Source: Cordylochernes scorpioides (taxonomy: Eukaryota; Arthropoda; Arachnida; Pseudoscorpiones; Chernetidae). Taken from it: 64,000 bases of DNA. Positions 56,822-64,000 of this stretch are shown here, piece after piece (within the stretch, counting starts at the first letter, position 1; the number at the start of each line of letters is the position of its first letter). The notes beneath the pieces were generated by a model, which worked only from the letters and a program-made list of their open reading frames with translations, was not told the origin of the DNA and made no database searches. Made by a program: the position numbers and the translations under genes. The stretch spans positions 161,370,000 to 161,433,999 of the forward strand of contig CP092886.1 of assembly GCA_030710605.1 (NCBI GenBank), written 5' to 3'.

Positions 56822-57165
56822 TATATATATATATATTAAGATTAGAATTATCTTTGTGTTTTGTTGTTGAAAAGAGGTGCAGTCGTGGGAAAGTAAAGAT
56901 AATTATTTACCTTTCAAGTAGATTTTATTTTGAATTACTTGAAGTAAAATTACACATAAAATTATTTATCACAGTAATATATAATTTATAAAATGAATTC
57001 TATAATCGTGATTAAAAATAATAGGTAGGTTAAACTATACATATATACAACAATAACAAATAAAGTGGTATGTTTTGAATCTATGGTCGATAATATATAA
57101 CAGTCAATGAATGAAAATGAAATATATGTTTAAAAATATATATTTGTATTTTAGATTATATAATA
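56822..57165. other. AT-rich stretch, nothing recognised
   Basis: No repeat, open frame or motif worth calling. Confidence 0.5.
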
Positions 57166-59013
57166 CTAGACGAAAGGCCCGGGCAACGCCCGGGTTTTAC
57201 CCGAGTGCGAATATATTTTAAAAACGTTGTCTTGGGTGGTCGCTATAGACAGGATGGTCTGTATAGACAGGTGTATGTATCACACAGCCGATAACAGGGC
57301 TGTCTAGAGTGGCCGCTATAGACAGGGTGGTCTGTATAGACAGGTGGATGTATCACACAGCTGATAACAGGGTTGTCTAGAGTGGCCGCTATAGACAGGG
57401 TGGTCTGTATAGACAGGTGGATGTATCACACAGCTGATAACAGGGTTGTCTAGAGTGGTCGCTATAGACAGGGTGGTCTGTATAGACAGGTGGATGTATC
57501 ACACAGCTGATAACAGGGGTGTCTAGAGTGGTCGCTATAGACAGGGTGGTCTGTATAGACAGGTGGATGTATCGCACTGCTGATAACAGGGTTGCCTAAG
57601 GTGACCGCTATAGACAGGGCGGTCTGTATAGACAGGTGAATGTAACACACTGATGATAACAGGGTTGTCTAGAGTGGCCGCTATAGACAGGTGGATGTAT
57701 CACACAGCTGATAACAGGGTTGTCTAGAGTGGTCGCTATAGACAGGGTGGTCTGTATAGACAGGTGTATGTATCACACTGCTGATTACAGGATTGTCTAG
57801 AGTGGTCGCTATAGACAGGGTGGTCTGTATGGACAGGTGTATGTATCACACTGCTGATAACAGGGTTGCCTAAAGTGACCGCTATAGACAGGGTGATCTG
57901 TATAGACAGGTGAATGTAACACACTGATGATAACAGGGTTGCCTAAAGTGACCGCTATAGACAGGGTTGTCTGTATAGACAGGTGGATGTATCACACAGC
58001 TGATAACAGGGTTGTCTAGAGTGGCCGCTATAGACAGGTGTATGTATCACACAGCTGATAACAGGGTTTTCTAGAATGGCCGCTATATACAGGTGGTCTG
58101 TATAGACAGGTGGATGTATCACACAGCTGATAACAGGGTTGTCTAGAGTGGTCGCTATAGACAGGGTGGGCTGTATAGACAGGTGGATGTATCACACAGC
58201 TGATAACAGGGTTGTCTAGAGTGGTCGCTATAGACAGGGTGGTCTGTATAGACAGGTGTATGTATCACACTGCTGATAACAGGGTTGCCTAAAGTGACCG
58301 CTATAGACAGGGTGGTCTGTATAGACAGGTGGATGTAACACACTGCTGATAACAGGGTTGTCTAGAGTGGCCGCTATAGACAGGTGTATGTATCACACTG
58401 CTGATAACAGGGTTTTCTAGAATGGCCGCTATATACAGGTGGTCTGTATAGACAGGTGGATGTATCACACAGCTGATAACAGGGTTGTCTAGAGGGGTCG
58501 CTATAGACAGGGTGGTCTGTATAGACAGGTGGATGTATCACACAGCTGATAACAGGTGTATGTATCACACTGCTGATAACAGGGTTGCCTAAAGTGACCG
58601 CTATAGACAGGGTGGTCTGTATAGACAGGTGGATGTAACACACTGCTGATAACAGGGTTGTCTAGAATGGCCGCTATATACAAGTGGTCTGTATAGACAG
58701 GTGGATGTATCACACAGCTGATAACAGGGTTGTCTAGAGTGGTCGCTATAGACAGAGTGGTCTGTATAGACAGGTGGTCTGTATAGACAGGTGTATGTAT
58801 CACACTGCTGATAACAGGGTTGCCTAAAGTGACCGCTATAGACAGGGTGGTCTGTATAGACAGGTGGATGTATCACACAGCTGATTACAGGGTTGTCTAG
58901 AGGTGGGCGGGCAGGAAGGTCACGTGTTTGCTGGCAGCCAATGGGCGCGCATTCTATCCGTGAGCTTCAGACATACAGACAAACAGACAGAATAAGGCAA
59001 ATATATAAGTAGA
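57166..59013 (-). mobile_element. non-autonomous Helitron (B family) with minisatellite
   Basis: Minus orientation: 5' TCTACTTATATATTTGCC at 59013, 3' hairpin CCCGGGCGTTGCCCGGG and CTAG at 57169-57166. Flanked by A (59014) and T (57165) in the element's own orientation. It contains 57236-58900 of tandem units and is a relative of Helitron B at 24527-26138. Confidence 0.85.
57236..58900 (-). repeat. minisatellite inside the minus-strand Helitron
   Basis: More than 20 copies of the Helitron B type unit (GGGTTGTCTAGAGTGGCCGC, TATAGACAGGTGGATGTATC, ACACAGCTGATAACA on the + strand), with unit lengths near 73 bp and several shortened copies. Open frames are artefacts. Confidence 0.95.
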
Positions 59014-59015
59014 TA

Positions 59016-59481
59016 CTAGCCGAATGACCCGGGCAACGCCCGGGTTTTACCCGATTAAATGTTTTTATTCAAATACTATTCGTTACAATTATAAATTAGC
59101 GCCGTGGATGTCACTCTTGTGAAACGTCCCGCTCCAAACTTTGTGTCTGAGAAGCGATATTTTAATAGAAAGATGATCTAGCTTTTGTTTTCTGCTCGAA
59201 TGAATGTTTTTCTGTTAGAATTTTGTTCCTGCGTACAAAATAATGAACTGGTTTCACCCGTGGTCTCTGCTTTTTGGAATTATTCCCGATATAATTTTGT
59301 ATCTGATAATCAAACATGTTACAGCAATATCGTCATCATAATTTTCTGAATAAAAATATATAATTTTAATAATTGATTTATATATTTTTTAAAATAGCCT
59401 ATCGTCTTCCCCGTGTTTTTTTACCTATGTATGGAAATTTTGGTTTGAACTACTGCGAATTTGTATACCGGACATACAGAT
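59016..59481 (-). mobile_element. minus-strand Helitron 3' part
   Basis: CTAG at 59016-59019, then the hairpin CCCGGGCAACGCCCGGG. The body contains GATGTCACTCTTGTGAAACG, also found in Helitron B. 59279-59480 is repeated at about 60184-60400. The copy ends at ACATACAGA, 59473-59481. Confidence 0.7.
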
Positions 59482-59488
59482 ATTGAAA

Positions 59489-60164
59489 TCTACTTATATA
59501 ATTGCCTTATTCTGTCTGTGTGAAGTTCACTGTGTGAAGTTCACGGATAGATTCTGGTCATCAACGCGCGCATCATCATTATGCTCATTATCATTATCTA
59601 ATGATAATAATAATAATTATTATTATACTTTATCTACTTATATAATTGCCTTATTCTGTTTGTGTGAAGTTAACTCTGTGAAGTTCATGGATAGATTTTG
59701 GTCAGAATGGATAAAATAAAAAAAGTGTCAAGGGATGGGAATCGAACCCACGACCTTCCGCTTACCAGGCAGATGCCATGACCACTAGGCTACCCTGGAC
59801 ATATTTTTCCGTTCATAAAGTACAATACTTAAATGAAAATATGTTTCTTATACAATCAAAAATTAGAAAATAAACTTTTAAATTGGTAACATCAAGGAGA
59901 TAGCCATTATAAAGCACTAATATTTGAATAAAAATAAATTTGTATAAAGTTGTATAAAAACAAATTGGCGCCAATTTATAATTGTAACGAATAGTATTTT
60001 AATTAAAACATTTTAAAAACACACAGTTTGGAACGGGACGTTTCACAAGAGTGACATCCATGGCGCCAATTTATAATTGTAACGAATAGTATTTGAATTA
60101 AAACGTTTTTAAAATATATACGCACTCGGGTAAAACCCGGGCGTTGCCCGGGCCATTCGTCTAG
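59489..60164 (+). mobile_element. plus-strand Helitron, with a second 5' end nested at 59633
   Basis: A|TCTACTTATATAATTGCC occurs at 59489 and again at 59633; the shared 3' end is hairpin CCCGGGCGTTGCCCGGG and CTAG at 60161-60164, before T. Inside are the tRNA-like sequence and a duplicated GGCGCCAATTTATAATTG block (59966, 60062). Confidence 0.75.
59730..59801 (-). other. tRNA-derived sequence, Thr(GGT)-like, inside a Helitron
   Basis: Minus strand: acceptor GTCCAGG against CCTTGAC (one mismatch), A box TAGCCTAGTGG, anticodon arm TCTGC-CTGGTAA-GCGGA (anticodon GGT, U33 present), B box GGTTCGATTCC intact. It has intact internal Pol III promoter boxes but an anticodon unexpected in eukaryotic nuclear genomes. 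Copy of the sequence at 10758. Confidence 0.6.
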
Positions 60165-60183
60165 TATTAAATATTAATATTAA

Positions 60184-60429
60184 TATTTTCCCGATATAAT
60201 TTTGTAGCTGATAATCAAACATGATACAGCAATATCGTCATCATCATTTTCTGAATAAAAATATATAGTTTTAATAATTGATTTATATATTTTTTAAAAT
60301 AGCCTATCGTCTTCCCCGTATTTTTTTACCTATGTATGGAAATTTTGGTTTGAATTAGAGAACTACTGCGAATTTGTATACCGGACATACAGACAGACAT
60401 ACAAACATTCATTTATATATATATAGAGA
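60184..60429 (-). mobile_element. minus-strand Helitron 5' part
   Basis: Repeats 59279-59480 and continues to the 5' terminus (TCTCTATATATATATAAATG on the minus strand at 60429). Its 3' half is missing or replaced by the inserted plus-strand element. Confidence 0.7.
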
Positions 60430-60437
60430 TATATATT

Positions 60438-60500
60438 AAGAAAAAGGCATCTCCTTATCGTGCAACTTCATTTGCACGATAAGGAGATGCCTTTTTCTTA
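60438..60500. repeat. short perfect hairpin
   Basis: AAGAAAAAGGCATCTCCTTA and TAAGGAGATGCCTTTTTCTT around GCAACTTCATTTGC. The motif GGCATCTCC...ATCGTGCAACT also occurs at about 43550. Confidence 0.85.
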
Positions 60501-60854
60501 ATTTATGCACCTTATCCCAGTACAATGTTACATTTGTGCTATTTTTTCACACACATATATATATATATATATATATACCACACTGAAGGGTGGAATCTTG
60601 GTTATAGTATTTAAGAAGACTATGGACATAAGCTTATAGGAGAGTAGAATTATTTATAAACACACTATATTGATATAATACTCTTTACGGCTATTTTACC
60701 TATGACATATCTCTCATTGACTTACAATTTGAATATTAAATGATGGTAGGTCTATTGAAGAATTGTATATTGTTCCAAATAACTATGACCCCCTTCTTGA
60801 AAAAAACAGGATTAGACATCTAAAATAAACTGGAAGGAATTTGTCAAGAAGTCC

Positions 60855-61560
60855 TAAACCAAATCAATAAATATTGATGATGATGTCGAAAAAGAATTTC
60901 TTGAGAGTTTTATGGAAAAAGTTGATCGTGTACCCGATTTCCTTAACAAGTTGCAATTTCGCCAAGTAGCAAAATCAAGTTTACTCCCAAAATAACTGTG
61001 CCCTATGCCCTCAGGAAACAATGGAAAAGAATTGGACACATTGGTGGCAAAAGGTATAATACCGAAAACCAGAGATTGGTGGTCAGCACTTGTAGCTATT
61101 CCTAAAGACGACAGAACAGTTCGGCATGTTAATAATCGATTTTTAAATGCAAATTTTATAATTAAAAGAATCAAAGATGTTCTGAACAGTTTACAAGACT
61201 CCAAGTATTTTTTCAGATTGAGCCTCTATAAATCCTATCTACATTTGAGGACTGGTGAAGAGAGTAGCATCATCCAGACCATATCGACACAGAAAATCTT
61301 ACCGTATGAGCAGGTTGAACTATGGAATAAAAACCGCATATTCAGAGTTTAGTCGCGTAACGACCAAGACTTTGATCAAGACTTTGAAAAAGCTATATCT
61401 TATTTCAATGACGTTCTAGTGCGTGGTACATCAATGCAAGATTGCAAAGAAAATCGTTTTTCTTGCTTGGAAAAATTACGAAAGTTGAATTACCCCTCAA
61501 TCAAAACAACTGTATCTATTTTGAATCAGAATGTCATAGAGAAAAGACTGTAATGTAACT
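60855..61560 (+). pseudogene. Ty3/gypsy-type reverse transcriptase remnant
   Basis: The N-terminal finger region (ELDTLVAKGIIPKTRDWWSA, VAIPKDDRTVRHV, DVLNSLQDSKYFFRL) is readable to about 61300, then a frame change and YFNDVLVRGTSMQDC near 61405-61450, the place of the Y-x-D-D active site. The first aspartate is N and the first catalytic block is also altered (FFRLSLYKSYLHL instead of a D-containing block). Stops and shifts show it is dead. The downstream 61560-61700 may be LTR remnant. Confidence 0.75.
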
Positions 61561-61735
61561 CACCTCGGCAACTACCTGGCACTATATTGTTTGATATATT
61601 GTATATATGTTTTCTCATTTATAATGACCTTGTCACACTACTTTTTGCGTATAAGTCTCGTCTCTTAATTAAACCTAATATTATCGAAATTGATGTCTAA
61701 TTATATCAAATTAATGACGCTCGTGTCTATATCAA

Positions 61736-61864
61736 TAACACTGATAGACAAAACTTAAGGAAGTTGTACCTTATAATATATATATATGGAGATTCAGACA
61801 ATAACTCTGAGAGATATATTATATATTATAAGGTACAACTTCCTTAAGTTTTGTCTATCAGTGT
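61736..61864. mobile_element. M1 MITE, short palindromic form
   Basis: CACTGATAGACAAAACTTAAG and CTTAAGTTTTGTCTATCAGTG arms with GGAGATTCAGACAATAACTC inside. About 129 bp. Confidence 0.85.
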
Positions 61865-62639
61865 AATCAATACAAAAATAACTATGCATTGAAAATTCAA
61901 AATAGAAGTTTGTGTTCCTGTTCTCATAATTCAAAGCAAATTTTGTGTATAATATATATTCTATTTCATTTTAAATGTATGTAATGTTTCAAATGAAATA
62001 TTGCATTTCACACACACAACCAGGAATAAAAATATTAAAGTTTCATTTTATAGAATAAAATATAGTCAATATTTTTATAATAATTAAAGGACCATTAATT
62101 AATCTCTCTCTCTTGTATATATATTTATATATATGTGTATATTTATCAATTGTTTTATATTTATATCTATTTATTCATATATTTATCATTATATAATCTT
62201 ATTTATTCATATTTATATTTATTCTGTATTTAATCTTATATAATCTTATATTGAGTTTGAAATAAATCAGTTTCAATCTCAATCTCTCTCTTATAATACC
62301 GAGTTTCTTAGAGGAATTTTGCTTAATCTTCTCTCCCTCTCTCTTGAGGTAACCCGGATTTATGGAGCGTGCCCATTAATTAATAATTGAACGAAAAGAG
62401 GGCTGAGTCTTCTTTACGGCGACTCGACCTGGCCAGCTAAGAACGCTAGTACTGGTGCCAGACTCATCTTAGGATTTGACTGACTGGATAGAATAATCCT
62501 CCTTGAGATGTCCATCCTCAAATTGAACTAAAATAACCAGCAAAGACGTGTCTGAAGACATCCAGTGGATGTTTCTCTCTCTCCTGAATGAAACATGCGA
62601 TTCCTCCGAGAATTGATTTCTTTTTCTATACATACACAC
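61865..62639. other. unassigned AT-rich stretch
   Basis: Low-complexity TATATTTATA words at 62110-62230 and CTCTCTCT runs; a less AT-rich patch at 62380-62470 (CGGCGACTCGACCTGGCC) has no open frame or splice signal that I can support. Confidence 0.45.
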
Positions 62640-62847
62640 ACTCATATATGGACAAAACTTAAAAAGGTGGAAATCTGTAATGTCACCGGCCATTTTTATT
62701 TTAAGGAGAATTGGAAAATTTGTTCACATTGTTTATCTCGTGTGTCTTCAATAAAAGTCATTGTGTATCAAATATCAAAGTTATTGGCTGAATCCTGATA
62801 TACATTCTAAAAGGTATAGCTTCCTTAACTTTTGTCTATTAGTGTAT
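62640..62847 (-). mobile_element. M1 MITE, full length
   Basis: CTCATATATGGACAAAACTTA at the left, TTCCTTAACTTTTGTCTATT at the right, with CACCGGCCATTT, TTATCTCGTGTGTCTTCAAT and GAATCCTGATATACATTC inside. Confidence 0.8.
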
Positions 62848-63159
62848 ATAAAACGTATACTACCGCCGAATCTGTTCCATTCGGATAACTCCTTCTTGGC
62901 ATGTCGTCTTTATTTTTCATGAGGGCATTCACGGCGATTCAAAAGTAAAATGGTGCCAAATAATCGTAAAATGTGATTTTTTTTACGCCAAAAACTATTT
63001 TAGTTTAGTACCGTAGTATATATTTTCTTTTGGCACTTTTAGCTAAATCGCCGTGTTGAAATAAAAAAAAAGTTTTAAATATATGTATATGGGGACAATA
63101 GTTACCCAGGAATATATTATTTGAATTGGGAAAAATTAGAATTCGGAAAAAAGTTTATT

Positions 63160-63990
63160 TTTTATTTGAGGTATTGCAAGCTTTCGAACAAATTTTACTC
63201 TTCACGGGGAAATACTCTTATGTACAATGTCAAAATCATCTTTTTACAGAAAAAAAAAATTATTGATATGTGTCCGCGTGGACGTGTATCAGACCTATTT
63301 TTTTACAGCTAAAATAAAAGTCAATAAAATAGTGTGAAATAACACACACAAACAATTAAATATATAATTCTAAAAATAAAAGGCATATCCTGACCATGCT
63401 CACATGAGCATTTCTATTTTATTATCATCAATTTACTCATTTTATCACGGTAGGATATGCCTTTTTTTATTTTTAATATCAATACCTTACCTTTTTATTT
63501 TTTTATCATATATAATTTTATAAACAAGATATATGCTATTGGATTTAAAATACCCAAATTACACGTAAGGCTAAAAAAATGGCAAAATGTATATTCTGTG
63601 TAAGTTAATGATGAAAAAAAAATTGTTATTCAGAATTATGGTATAAGGTTAGGGGGTTATTGTCGTACTGGGATGAGAGGTCTATTTTTCTATTGATACT
63701 GTTTATTTTTTATGATATCGGTGCTTCCAGGAATAATCGTTGTTGCTTGTTTTGTGTCGTGTAATGGGATATTGCTTGTTTGAGATTGAATGTGTCCAGT
63801 GGTGCAGGTGTGTTGATGAATAAAGGATCTATTTGGATGTTTCAAATGCAATAGCATATATCTTGTTTACAAAATTATATATATAATTGTTTGTGTTTAT
63901 ATATATTTCATCCTATTTCATTATCTATTATTTTAGCTGTAAACAGTCTGATACACGCCCGAGTGGAAACATGACAATACACATTTTTTC
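63160..63990 (-). pseudogene. Penelope-like element fragments, second copy
   Basis: 63650-63810 (minus) again encodes the TFNLKQAISHY, QQRLFLEAP and SINRKIDL pattern with an in-frame stop. 63160-63310 and, inverted, 63930-63990 match the flank of the copy at 8041-8230 (GCAAGCTTTCGAACAAA; GTCTGATACACGCCCG). An M2 hairpin (63373-63474) is inserted. Confidence 0.6.
63373..63474. mobile_element. M2 foldback element, short
   Basis: AAATAAAAGGCATATCCTGACC and GGTAGGATATGCCTTTTTTTAT ends around an AT-rich loop with GCTCACATGAGC. Confidence 0.8.
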
Positions 63991-64000
63991 AATTATTTTT

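Overview
The window is eukaryotic and visibly AT-rich: short GT-AG introns, signal-anchor proteins, LTR retrotransposons, Penelope-like elements, Helitrons, mariner-type MITEs and many minisatellites. The decayed Tc1 transposase near 27.0-28.1 kb and the Gag at 13.2-14.4 kb resemble arthropod, especially arachnid, families as I know them. An arachnid or other chelicerate is my best guess, but it is an inference; I could run no search.

Layout. 0-9 kb: the end of a 49-bp minisatellite, a 2.6-kb tract rich in T and G on the + strand, several MITEs and a Penelope-like fragment. 9.9-10.6 kb: a small two-exon gene for a single-pass membrane protein with an acidic tail. 10.6-12.9 kb: a tRNA-like repeat inside inverted repeats, then LTR-like sequence. 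12.9-14.9 kb: a complete LTR element carrying only gag. 14.9-21.6 kb: a 139-bp array followed by an 87-bp array. 23.5-26.2 kb: a MITE split by two Helitrons joined head to tail, the second carrying a 72-bp minisatellite. 27.0-28.1 kb: Tc1 pseudogene. 28.4-28.8 kb: a paralogue of the small membrane-protein gene with the same intron position. 29.9-30.7 kb: a 66-bp array derived from U6 snRNA. 31.3-33 kb: nested MITEs. 33.2-33.4 kb: a promoter-like island. 34.1-36.8 kb: 76-bp array. 39.4-41.3 kb: a second LTR element, an internally deleted gag-integrase derivative. 41.3-46 kb: foldback elements and a Penelope endonuclease fragment. 46.6-48.6 kb: a 56-bp array in two blocks. 51.5-55.4 kb: the best gene of the window, a minus-strand GT31 glycosyltransferase-like protein. 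56-60.4 kb: a dense Helitron cluster. 60.8-61.6 kb: reverse transcriptase pseudogene. 61.7-64 kb: MITEs and a second Penelope-like fragment.

The gene set is small: one well supported gene (GT31-like, two exons, 343 residues as I assemble it), two paralogous small membrane-protein genes, and a few weak candidate first exons. Nothing suggests that these genes share a pathway. Repeats dominate the window. The two small genes and their 3' flanks look like a duplicated unit (about 9.9-12.9 and 28.3-31.2 kb) later invaded by different repeats.
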